The translations under genes and the position numbers were made by a program. A stretch of DNA of 64,000 nucleotides from Acidimicrobiia bacterium (GTDB lineage: Bacteria > Actinomycetota > Acidimicrobiia > Spongiisociales > ZC4RG35): positions 359,956 through 423,955 of the forward strand of contig JANQOU010000002.1 of NCBI GenBank assembly GCA_028285585.1, written 5' to 3'. Positions 25,808 through 36,292 of the stretch are shown one piece after another. Every line of letters begins with the position of its first letter. Position 1 is the stretch's first letter. The notes under the pieces were generated by a model, which worked only from the letters and a program-made list of their open reading frames with translations, ran no database searches and was not told the DNA's origin.

Positions 25808-26508
25808 TCCTCCTCCTCGCTGACGATGGCTCTCTCGTAGCGGCCGGACTCCTCGTCACGAGTTACCCGACCACCCTCGAGGCCGACGACTCGTCGTTTC
25901 ATGGCGTCGACGATGGCGTGGTCATGGGTTGCCATGACGATGGTCGTCCCGGTCCGGTTGATCCGGTCAAGCAGCTTCATGATCCCAACCGAGGTCCTCG
26001 GGTCGAGGTTCCCGGTCGGCTCGTCACAGAGCATGATCGGCGGGCGGTTCACGAACGACCTAGCCACAGAGACACGCTGCTGCTCACCACCAGACAGCTG
26101 CCGCGGGTAACGGCCCGCCTTGTCCTCCAAGCCGACGAGATCCAGGACCTGCTCGACCTGGGGGCCGATCACTGATTGGGGACGGCCGAGAACCTCGAGG
26201 GCAAAAGCTACGTTCTCATGGACGGTCTTGTTGGGCAGGAGCTTGTAGTCCTGAAAGACGGTTCCCACCGAGCGACGAAGGTATGGGATCTTCCACTTCG
26301 GCAAGGTGGTGATGTCTTTGCCCGCGACCCAGATCTTGCCCCTGGTGACGGGCTCGTCGCGAAGCATCAGCCTGATCAGGGTCGACTTGCCGGAGCCGGA
26401 CGCACCGACGAGGAAGACGAACTCTCCCTTCTGGATGTCCAGAGAGACGTCGTTGGCGGCAACAGTGCCGCCTTCGTAGACCTTGGTGACGTTTTCGAGT
26501 CTGATCAT
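25804..26508 (-). CDS. ftsE: FtsE, cell-division ATP-binding protein
   Basis: ATPase of the FtsEX complex. It has 234 residues. Walker A GASGSGKST is at 35-43, the ABC signature LSGGEQQR at 138-145, Walker B MLCDEPTGNLD at 159-169, and the switch His lies in MATHDH. A glutamate-rich tail ends EEEE. The 81-bp gap to prfB on the same strand contains no clear hairpin, so prfB and ftsE may be linked. Confidence 0.97.
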   Translation of the reverse strand: MIRLENVTKVYEGGTVAANDVSLDIQKGEFVFLVGASGSGKSTLIRLMLRDEPVTRGKIWVAGKDITTLPKWKIPYLRRSVGTVFQDYKLLPNKTVHENVAFALEVLGRPQSVIGPQVEQVLDLVGLEDKAGRYPRQLSGGEQQRVSVARSFVNRPPIMLCDEPTGNLDPRTSVGIMKLLDRINRTGTTIVMATHDHAIVDAMKRRVVGLEGGRVTRDEESGRYERAIVSEEEE

Positions 26509-26589
26509 GCGATCGAAAGGGGGTCTCGGCGCCCGTCAAGCGACAGCGACGAGAAAGTGGATTCGCAAACGCTAACCAATACTCGCCGT

Positions 26590-27717
26590 TTAATTGGAAT
26601 CTCCACGGGTTTCGTGCTCGGAGCGCCGCCAGCGCAAATAGGCCTCCACGAAGCCTTCGAGGTCGCCATCGAGGACACCTTGCACGTTGCCAACCTCATG
26701 GTCGGTGCGTAGATCTTTCACCATCTGATACGGCTGAAGCACGTATGAGCGGACCTGCCGGCCCCATGCGGCCTCCCCTTGCTCCCCCCGGATCTCGTTC
26801 AGGTGCTCCTGACGATCGAGACGGGCCTGCTCCGCGAGACGGGCTTTGAGCATGGCCATGGCCCTCGCCTTGTTCTGGAGCTGCGAGCGCTCGTTCTGGC
26901 ACTGAACCACGATCCCGGTGGGCAGATGGGTGATGCGAACTGCCGAGTCGGTTGTGTTCACATGCTGACCGCCGGCCCCTTGGGAGCGGTAGGTGTCGAT
27001 TCTCAACTCGTCCTCGTTGATCTCCACGTCCGCCTGGTCGCCGAGATCGGGGACCACATCCACCCCGGCAAAGCTGGTGTGCCTCCGTGCGTTGGCGTCG
27101 AACGGGCTGATCCTCACCAGACGATGCACACCCCGCTCCGACTCCAGCGTGCCGTAGGCGCGATCGCCCTTGATGGTGAACGTCGCAGACTTGATCCCCG
27201 CCTCATCTCCTTCGGTGACCTCCTCCACTGTCACCGCGAACCCGGAGTCGGAGAGAAACCGCTGATACATGCGGGCCATGATCTCGGCCCAATCCTGGGC
27301 ATCGACTCCACCCGCACCGGCGTGAACACTCAGGATGGCGTCGGCATCGTCGTACTCGTCGAAGAACAAGGATTCGAGCTCGAGCTTGTCCAGAGCCTGG
27401 GAAGCCTCGACGAGCTGGCCTTTCGCCTCGTCCAAGGTGTCCGTGTCCCCGGCTTCGTCGGCTAGCTCTATCAGAACCTCGGCGTCGTCGATCAGGGTCG
27501 AGAGGCCGCCGACCATCTCGAACAGACCCTCGAACCGGGCCAGTCGCTGGCTGACCGTCCTCGCCTCGTCGGGATCGTCCCACAAGTCAGGCGACGACGC
27601 CTTCTCGCGGAGCTGCTCCAGCTCCTTCGACTTGCCATCTAGGTCGAGAAAGCGACGCGCCTCATCGAGCCGCTCACGCAGGTCGACGACGGCACCGGTC
27701 GGATCAGTGATCTCCAC
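26590..27717 (-). CDS. prfB: Peptide chain release factor 2 (no programmed frameshift)
   Basis: Terminates translation at UGA and UAA. It has 375 residues in a single frame. The stop-codon tripeptide SPF is in VRISPFDAN, and the peptidyl-hydrolysis motif GGQ is in [15 protein letters not shown]. The region that carries the +1 frameshift in E. coli (around residue 22-26) reads through as CGCTTTCTCGACC with no in-frame TGA, so the autoregulatory frameshift is absent. The next gene toward higher coordinates is secA, the common secA-prfB-ftsE-ftsX order. Confidence 0.96.
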   Translation of the reverse strand: MEITDPTGAVVDLRERLDEARRFLDLDGKSKELEQLREKASSPDLWDDPDEARTVSQRLARFEGLFEMVGGLSTLIDDAEVLIELADEAGDTDTLDEAKGQLVEASQALDKLELESLFFDEYDDADAILSVHAGAGGVDAQDWAEIMARMYQRFLSDSGFAVTVEEVTEGDEAGIKSATFTIKGDRAYGTLESERGVHRLVRISPFDANARRHTSFAGVDVVPDLGDQADVEINEDELRIDTYRSQGAGGQHVNTTDSAVRITHLPTGIVVQCQNERSQLQNKARAMAMLKARLAEQARLDRQEHLNEIRGEQGEAAWGRQVRSYVLQPYQMVKDLRTDHEVGNVQGVLDGDLEGFVEAYLRWRRSEHETRGDSN

Positions 27718-27782
27718 AGTCGGTCAGCTTATGGCAGCCGGCTTGCGAACTAGCATTACCAAGATCGAACTGGAGGCCTTGC

Positions 27783-30398
<2,616 letters not shown>

Positions 30399-30444
30399 GA
30401 GACCCCGATTCTAATTGCGAGCCTGAGTTGACCGGTCGGTTCGG

Positions 30445-31101
30445 TTAGGAGCTCGCCACTTCGATAAGGCCTTCTCGGTAGGCCCAATTGACCGCTTCGA
30501 ACCTCGACTTCATCCCAAGCTTGTCGAGGATGTTCCGGACGTGGTTGCGAACCGTGTTCTCGGAGATGTACAGCCGCTCAGCGATCTCCTTCGAAGTCTT
30601 GCCCTCACCGACCAGCGACAGGATCTCCAGCTCACGGCCGGTGAGCTCGGACCGACGCGCCGCCGAGGTCCCCTGGTGCCTGAGCAGGTCGCGAAGAGCG
30701 GAGAAAAGCTTCCCTCCCATCGCCGGCGAGACCGCCGCCCCGCCTTCGAGCACATCTTGCATGTCGGATACCAGCCGTGGCAGCGGAGTGTCCTTGGTGA
30801 GATAACCCGAGGCTCCTGCCTTGACGGCAGCCAGCAAGTCTTCGGCGCTCTCGCTGGCTGTGAGAAGAACGACTTTCGTTCGCGGGCTTGCCTTGACGAT
30901 CGCACCCACCACCTCGAGCCCCGACATGCCGGGCATGAGGAGGTCGAGCATGACCAGGTCGGGCTCGTGCTCGCGGGCGAGATCGATGCCCGCCATCGCG
31001 TCAGCGGCAACTCCAACGACATCGAGGCCTTCCTGGGTGAAAGCTGCTCTCAATGCCTCGCGAAACAGCTCCGCGTCGTCGACTACTACTACCGATGCCA
31101 T
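30445..31101 (-). CDS. LuxR-family (NarL-type) response regulator
   Basis: Two-component response regulator of 218 residues from ATG 31101. The receiver domain has Asp8/Asp9, the phospho-acceptor Asp53 (LVMLDLLMPG), Thr81 and Lys103. A linker is followed by a LuxR HTH at about 152-205 (ELTGRELEILSLVGEGKTSKEIAERL... with NTVRNHVRNILDKL). No histidine kinase is adjacent, so it is an orphan in this window. It is 4 bp from comF and just upstream of secA, where many actinobacteria have the hibernation factor gene. Target genes are unknown. Confidence 0.93.
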   Translation of the reverse strand: MASVVVVDDAELFREALRAAFTQEGLDVVGVAADAMAGIDLAREHEPDLVMLDLLMPGMSGLEVVGAIVKASPRTKVVLLTASESAEDLLAAVKAGASGYLTKDTPLPRLVSDMQDVLEGGAAVSPAMGGKLFSALRDLLRHQGTSAARRSELTGRELEILSLVGEGKTSKEIAERLYISENTVRNHVRNILDKLGMKSRFEAVNWAYREGLIEVASS

Positions 31102-31105
31102 GGAT

Positions 31106-31705
31106 TCAGGTTTCTCGGCTGGGGTTGTGAGCTGATGCGCGCAAGAGACTAGACACCTCTGGCACCACATTCGCGACCACCGCGGCCCGGACGTTTTCCA
31201 GACCAACCGCACGGATAGCCGCCGTCATCGTGGCACCGGTTGTAAGTACATCATCGACCAAGACGACTGGCTCTTGAGGCCGAACCGACAAAGAGAAAGG
31301 GCTAACGGGCCTCCGATGATCCCCGCCGGCCCGGCGACGGTTGTGGAATGGGCGAGACAGCAAGGTGCTACTTTGCGCACCCGTGGCCTGCGCCAGCTTG
31401 CCGGCCAACACGGCGGCCGGGTCAATGCCGTACTTGACCAGCCTCACCCAGGATCTGGGAACAGGGACAAAGACCGCCGCCGGCAGCCGTCCCGCTACTG
31501 CTCTCGTCACCAGGTCGAGGTACCCGGTCTGCCCGCGGTACTTCACATCGTGGATGAGCGTCTTCGCCGGCCCGATGTGCTCGAATCCCCCTACGAGGCG
31601 AACTCCATAGCTGATGACACGCTCATGCGCCGGCACCACCTGAGACGCACACTTGGCGCAGAGCAGAGGGCGGCTGGTGACACGCCGGCATTCACTACAG
31701 ACCAC
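31106..31705 (-). CDS. comF: ComF-family phosphoribosyltransferase-like protein
   Basis: 199 residues. The N-terminus has CSEC and CAKC pairs, a zinc-ribbon. The C-terminal half has a PRTase fold with the PRPP-binding motif VVLVDDVLTTGATM. YRG and RPFHNRRRAGGDHR are further ComF marks. ComF proteins take part in DNA uptake in competent species, and otherwise their role is unclear. It is only 4 bp upstream of the response regulator gene, so the two are probably cotranscribed. Confidence 0.9.
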   Translation of the reverse strand: MVCSECRRVTSRPLLCAKCASQVVPAHERVISYGVRLVGGFEHIGPAKTLIHDVKYRGQTGYLDLVTRAVAGRLPAAVFVPVPRSWVRLVKYGIDPAAVLAGKLAQATGAQSSTLLSRPFHNRRRAGGDHRRPVSPFSLSVRPQEPVVLVDDVLTTGATMTAAIRAVGLENVRAAVVANVVPEVSSLLRASAHNPSRET

Positions 31706-31753
31706 ACCACAACGTCTAGAGCGGGTGGCCGACAGATTCTTGTGTCTCGAGCC

Positions 31754-33001
31754 TCAGGTGCCTTCCTGCCAGCCGCTCAAGTAGGCGATCTGGTCCTCGG
31801 TCAGCTTCTCCAAACCACCGCCGAGGCTCTCCAGCTTGATCGATGAGACCTGCTCGTCGATCTCACGGGGAAGTGTGTAGATCTTCGGCTCGAGCTCGTC
31901 GCGATTGATGATCAGGTATTCGGCAGCGAGAGCCTGGTTCGAGAACGACATGTCCATGACGTCAGCTGGATGGCCTTCAGCAGCACCGAGGTTGACCAGG
32001 CGGCCTTCAGCCACCAGGAGAATCCTTCGGCCGTCTTCGAGGAGGTACTCCTCGAGATTGTTCCGGACGTCTCGACGAGATGTTGATGCCGCACGGAGTG
32101 ACGCCAGGTCCAGCTCGATATCGAAGTGGCCCGAGTTGGCGAGGATCGCCCCATCCTTCATGCGGTCGAAGTGCTCCATGCGGAGAACGTGCTTGTTGCC
32201 GGTCACAGTGATGAAGATGTCGCCAGCTGCGGCAGCCTCGTCGGCTGTCATCACCCTGAATCCGTCCATGGCGGCTTCAAGAGCCCTCACTGGGTCGACT
32301 TCCACGACGATGACCTTGGCCCCGAGCCCGTCAGCTCGGTCGGCCACACCGCGCCCGCAATCGCCATACCCGACCACAACCAGGTTCTGGCCGGCAAGGA
32401 GGAGGTTGGTGGCGCGAATGATGCCGTCGAGGGTCGACTGCCCTGTACCGAAGTGATTGTCGAAAAGGTGCTTGGTGGCACTGTCGTTCACAGCCACGAC
32501 CGGAACACGCAGTGTGCCGTCTGCGGCCATCGCTCGCAGTCGGATGACACCAGTGGTGGTCTCTTCCGTCGACCCGATCACCTCGAGATCGCGGCGATCT
32601 GTGTGAAGCACTGTGGCCAGGTCGGCGCCGTCGTCCATGGTCACGGCCGGCTTGTGGTCGAGGACCGCGTTGATGTGCTTGTAGTAGGTCTCGGAGTCTT
32701 CCCCGCGGATGGCGAAGACCGGGATGCCTTCAGCCACGAGCGCGGCGGCGACATCGTCCTGCGTCGACAACGGGTTGGAGGCGCAAAGCAACGGCTCCGC
32801 TCCCCCGTCGCGCAGAGCCATCATGAGGTTGGCCGTCTCAGCCGTCACATGCAGGCATGCGGCCACCACATGGCCGTCTAGCGGCCGCTCGGCCCTGAAA
32901 CGCTCCCGAACGGAGTCCAAGACCGGCATCCGGCGGCCGGCCCATTCGACGCGGAGTGCGCCGTCGCCGGCCAATTCGGGCTTTGCGATGTCGTAGTTCA
33001 T
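31754..33001 (-). CDS. ahcY: Adenosylhomocysteinase (short, archaeal-type)
   Basis: Hydrolyses S-adenosylhomocysteine to adenosine and homocysteine in the methyl cycle. I chose ATG 33001 (415 residues, [12 protein letters not shown]) because it overlaps the upstream gene by 4 bp. The NAD motif [18 protein letters not shown] and the substrate motifs [12 protein letters not shown] and [11 protein letters not shown] are visible. The length and the HVTAET variant resemble archaeal/Thermotoga-type enzymes, which lack the roughly 40-residue insertion of the common bacterial enzyme. No SAH riboswitch can fit upstream, because the start lies inside the preceding gene. Confidence 0.95.
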   Translation of the reverse strand: MNYDIAKPELAGDGALRVEWAGRRMPVLDSVRERFRAERPLDGHVVAACLHVTAETANLMMALRDGGAEPLLCASNPLSTQDDVAAALVAEGIPVFAIRGEDSETYYKHINAVLDHKPAVTMDDGADLATVLHTDRRDLEVIGSTEETTTGVIRLRAMAADGTLRVPVVAVNDSATKHLFDNHFGTGQSTLDGIIRATNLLLAGQNLVVVGYGDCGRGVADRADGLGAKVIVVEVDPVRALEAAMDGFRVMTADEAAAAGDIFITVTGNKHVLRMEHFDRMKDGAILANSGHFDIELDLASLRAASTSRRDVRNNLEEYLLEDGRRILLVAEGRLVNLGAAEGHPADVMDMSFSNQALAAEYLIINRDELEPKIYTLPREIDEQVSSIKLESLGGGLEKLTEDQIAYLSGWQEGT

Positions 33002-34002
33002 TGATGATCCTCGACTAGGAGCTTCTTCAGTTTCTCGATGGTTGCCACAGGCACGGGATCCACACCGGACCTTTCGGCAAGCATCAGTGAGACCAGGTCC
33101 CCGACAGCTGTCAGCGAGATGAGCCGGGCGAGCAGCGAGACACCCTTGGAAGTGACCTCGCCGACCCAAGGAACCGCATCTTCAGTGAGGGCAGCTGTAT
33201 GAGCGAGGCGTGCGCCGATCCGGTCGTGATCGCTGCGATCCCGCAGGGACACGACGGCCACCGCCTCTCTGGTGAGCTCGGGCAGGGTCTCCCAACCGGT
33301 GATCTCGTTGTGATTCAGCTCGGGAAGCAAGGAGTACCAGGCAGGCACCTTTGCGTTCTCGTTGATCTGGGTCTTCCAGCGTTGCGCTACTACACCGCTG
33401 AGCGGCCCGCCGCCGTAGACGATTGGGATGCGTCCAGTGAGTCTCTCGGCTATCTCGGACGCCTGAGCCCACTCCTCACTGCCTTCCCCAAGAGCCTCGT
33501 CCGCCAAATCTGCGGCCTCCGCCAAGGCGAGCCGCTGATCGTCGACTGCGTAGGCACTCTCGAGAATTTGGAGCGTGGCACCGATCATGTATCCGGCTGC
33601 GGCCCGTGGCTGCATGCCCGCCGGCACCGCCACAGTCGGCCAGGCATTGTCGGCGGAGAGCCCGCCGAGTTTCCCACCAGTCGTGATCGAAGCCACGGGA
33701 AGGCCCGACTCGTGTGCATTGAGGGCGAAGTCGAGTGTCTCCTCGGTGTTCCCCGAGTAAGAGGCAGCGATCACGAGAGGCCGCTGGCGAACCGCCCAAA
33801 GAGGCACCGGGCCATACCCTTTGTGAACGGTGACTCGAGTCCCGAAAGGCCCGGCAATCGCGGCGGCGTAGTTGCCGGCGATGCCCGAGCCTCCCATCCC
33901 GGCAAAGAGGATCTCTGAATTAGTCCCAATCTGGCCGTCAATGCGAGCTCCCCAGCGAAGCTGGTCACCGAGTGCCTGGATCTGCTCGAGCATGTCAGAC
34001 AT
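32998..34002 (-). CDS. SIS-domain phosphoglucose/phosphomannose isomerase-like protein
   Basis: 334 residues from ATG 34002. It has an N-terminal SIS domain with [16 protein letters not shown] and [12 protein letters not shown], and a C-terminal SIS half with [27 protein letters not shown] and [11 protein letters not shown]. This is the bifunctional PGI/PMI family, like mycobacterial Rv3256c. It interconverts glucose-6-P, fructose-6-P and mannose-6-P. Its stop is coupled to ahcY, and its start is overlapped by 8 bp by the Trm112-like frame, next to manB. This fits mannose supply for cell-envelope glycans. Confidence 0.9.
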   Translation of the reverse strand: MSDMLEQIQALGDQLRWGARIDGQIGTNSEILFAGMGGSGIAGNYAAAIAGPFGTRVTVHKGYGPVPLWAVRQRPLVIAASYSGNTEETLDFALNAHESGLPVASITTGGKLGGLSADNAWPTVAVPAGMQPRAAAGYMIGATLQILESAYAVDDQRLALAEAADLADEALGEGSEEWAQASEIAERLTGRIPIVYGGGPLSGVVAQRWKTQINENAKVPAWYSLLPELNHNEITGWETLPELTREAVAVVSLRDRSDHDRIGARLAHTAALTEDAVPWVGEVTSKGVSLLARLISLTAVGDLVSLMLAERSGVDPVPVATIEKLKKLLVEDHQ

Positions 34003-34174
34003 TGGAACCACCTTCGGCCTCCTCGACCAGCATGATGGGGATCCCGTCGCGAACCGGATAACGACGACGGCACTCACTGCATTCGAGACGAGAGGACTCC
34101 TCGTCTTCGATCAGGTCGGCTTTGTCGACGGGGCACACGAGGATCTCGGCCAGTGTCGAATCGATCAAGCTCAC
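33995..34174 (-). CDS. Trm112-like zinc-ribbon protein
   Basis: A 59-residue protein starting at GTG 34174, which overlaps the manB stop as GTGA. The sequence IDSTLAEILVCPVDKADL, then LECSECRRRYPVRDGIPIMLVEE, is the UPF0434/Trm112 fold. One CPVD and one CSEC pair remain, so the zinc site is only partly conserved. Trm112 proteins in eukaryotes activate methyltransferases; the bacterial role is unknown. It overlaps the next gene by 8 bp. Confidence 0.85.
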   Translation of the reverse strand: MSLIDSTLAEILVCPVDKADLIEDEESSRLECSECRRRYPVRDGIPIMLVEEAEGGSNV

Positions 34175-35514
34175 TTCTGCTCCCTCAGGATTCTCTCTAC
34201 TCGTTCCACGATCTCTTGGACCTTCTCCTCCGAGCCGGCCTCGACGTTCAGTCGAAGCAATGGCTCGGTGTTGGAGGGACGGAGATTGAACCACGCTTCC
34301 CCGTAGTCAACGGTCAAGCCGTCCATGTGGTCGACAGAAGCGTTATAGACCGATTCTTCGACATGAGCCAAAGCCTCGCGCGTGTTCGCCACCTCGAAGT
34401 TGACCTCTCCGGAGGCGGAGTAGCGCTCGACCTCTCGCCTGACCTCCGAAAGCGGCCTGCCTTCCTCGGTGAGGATCGCCAGCAGGAGCAGCATGGCGAT
34501 CATCCCTGAGTCCGCGTAGTAGTTGTCCTGGAAGTAGTAATGGCCGCTGTGCTCACCGCCGAACAGTGCGCCGCGCTCGGCCATCACCCCTTTGATGAAG
34601 CTGTGGCCGACGCGAGTTCGGACCGGGATGCCGCCGGACTCTTCGATGATTTCCGAGACGGCTTTGCTGGTGATGAGGTTGTGAACCATCACGGAACCAG
34701 GGTGCCGCTCCAGAAGCTTGCGAGCGATGAGGGATGTCACGGTGCTGCCCGACAGGGGCTCGCCGCGATCGTCGAGGAAGAAAGCCCTGTCGGCGTCACC
34801 GTCGAAAGCGACGCCAAGGTCGTACCGGCCCGAATCGACCTTGGCGACGAGGTCGGCGAGGTTCTCCGGGACGAGAGGGTCGGCAGGATGGTTGGGGAAG
34901 GTGCCGTCAGGCTCGAGATAGAGCCCATCCATGGTGGCGTCGAGGTTGTCGAAGACCCGTCCGAGCACCACACCGGCCATTCCGTTGCCGGCGTCGACAG
35001 CAACCTCGAGAGGCCCGACGGCTTTCGGTGCCACGATTGAGAAGATGTGATCGATGAAACCGGGCAAGGGATCCTCGGTGTTGATCGAGCCAGGCAGCGA
35101 GGACTTGATGGTCTTTCGCTCCATGACCGCTTTGCGGATGTCGAGAAGGCCAGTCTCCTCCCCCACCGGTGCTGCTCCCGGCCGGCACAGCTTCAAGCCG
35201 TTGTACTCACCCGGATTGTGGGAGGCGGTGATCATCGCACCCGGCACGCCCTTGGCTCCGGAGTAGTAGTAGACGACATCGGTGGGCACCTCGCCGAGGT
35301 CAATCACATCTGCTCCGGCCGTCGTCATCCCATGCGCCAAGGCCTCGAAGAAGTGCTGAGACGTGGGCCGACAGTCGCGGCCGACGGCGATGACCGGAGC
35401 TGCGAGAAGCCGGGCGAACGCGTTACCGGTCAACTCGTAGAGCTGAGCGTCCACCTCGCCGGTGTCGGCCCGGCCTCTGATGTCGTATGCCTTGAACGCG
35501 ACCGTGGGCTTCAT
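34171..35514 (-). CDS. manB: Phosphomannomutase / phosphoglucomutase
   Basis: Alpha-D-phosphohexomutase of 447 residues from ATG 35514. The catalytic Ser is in TASHNPGEYNG, the metal loop is FDGDADRAFF, the sugar loop GEHSGHYYF and the phosphate loop RPSNTEPLLRL, in the standard four-domain order. With the SIS isomerase it makes mannose-1-P for GDP-mannose. It is divergent from the glycosyltransferase at 35576, with 61 bp between starts. Confidence 0.95.
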   Translation of the reverse strand: MKPTVAFKAYDIRGRADTGEVDAQLYELTGNAFARLLAAPVIAVGRDCRPTSQHFFEALAHGMTTAGADVIDLGEVPTDVVYYYSGAKGVPGAMITASHNPGEYNGLKLCRPGAAPVGEETGLLDIRKAVMERKTIKSSLPGSINTEDPLPGFIDHIFSIVAPKAVGPLEVAVDAGNGMAGVVLGRVFDNLDATMDGLYLEPDGTFPNHPADPLVPENLADLVAKVDSGRYDLGVAFDGDADRAFFLDDRGEPLSGSTVTSLIARKLLERHPGSVMVHNLITSKAVSEIIEESGGIPVRTRVGHSFIKGVMAERGALFGGEHSGHYYFQDNYYADSGMIAMLLLLAILTEEGRPLSEVRREVERYSASGEVNFEVANTREALAHVEESVYNASVDHMDGLTVDYGEAWFNLRPSNTEPLLRLNVEAGSEEKVQEIVERVERILREQK

Positions 35515-35575
35515 CCAAGGCCAAGTGTACGGCCGGGCGCCTAAGCCACCGCTCGCCCATACACTCCGACGACCC

Positions 35576-36292
35576 ATGTCCCTCAAGCTCGATGTCGTCG
35601 TCCCCGTTTACAACGAGGCAGCATTCCTCCCCACCGGGCTCCCGGCGTTGGTCGAAGCCGTTCGCGCAGTCGGCATGTCATACCGAATAACTCTCGTCGA
35701 GAACGGATCCACCGATGGCACCGCCGACCTTGCCCGCAAACTCGCGGGCGAAGCAGCTGTCGAAGTCATCTCACTCCCCGACCCGGACTATGGCGCGGCC
35801 ATGCGCTCGGGCTTCCTGCGCGCCGACGCCGAATGGGTCGTCAACTTCGATATCGACTACTTCTCATCCGCCTTTCTGAGGACCGTCCTCGATCAGCCGG
35901 ACGAAGTCGATCTTGTGATCGGCTCCAAGCGAGACCCAGGCTCCGATGATCGGAGACCTTTGATCAGGCGACTGGCAACAAGGGTCTTCAATCTTCTCCT
36001 CACATTGGTGCTCGGCTCCAAGGTGTCCGACACTCACGGGATGAAGGGGTTTCGGGGCTCGTTGATCTCCGATCTCACCTCAGAGGTGGTGAGCACCAAG
36101 GACCTCTTTGACACCGAACTGGTCGTTCGAGCGGAACGAGCCGGGTATCAGATCGTCGAAGTTCCCGTCACGGTCGAAGAGATGAGATCGGCGAGATCGT
36201 CCCTGATCCGGCGAATCCCGCGAACAGTGGCCGGGTTGTTCCAGATCAGGCGTGCTCTGCGCTCTCGGCCGGAACGCCGCCTCGCCGCCTGA
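35576..36292 (+). CDS. Glycosyltransferase family 2, dolichyl-phosphate-mannose-synthase-like
   Basis: 238 residues from ATG 35576. The GT-A fold opens with LDVVVPVYNEAAFLP; NGSTDGTADLAR and the DxD-like NFDIDYF (sugar-nucleotide and metal binding) follow. There is no transmembrane segment of its own. It resembles polyprenyl-phosphate mannose synthase, which would use the mannose made by the adjacent manB; the donor sugar is not proven. Its last 47 bp overlap the 3' end of the opposite-strand membrane protein gene. Confidence 0.88.
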   Translation: MSLKLDVVVPVYNEAAFLPTGLPALVEAVRAVGMSYRITLVENGSTDGTADLARKLAGEAAVEVISLPDPDYGAAMRSGFLRADAEWVVNFDIDYFSSAFLRTVLDQPDEVDLVIGSKRDPGSDDRRPLIRRLATRVFNLLLTLVLGSKVSDTHGMKGFRGSLISDLTSEVVSTKDLFDTELVVRAERAGYQIVEVPVTVEEMRSARSSLIRRIPRTVAGLFQIRRALRSRPERRLAA

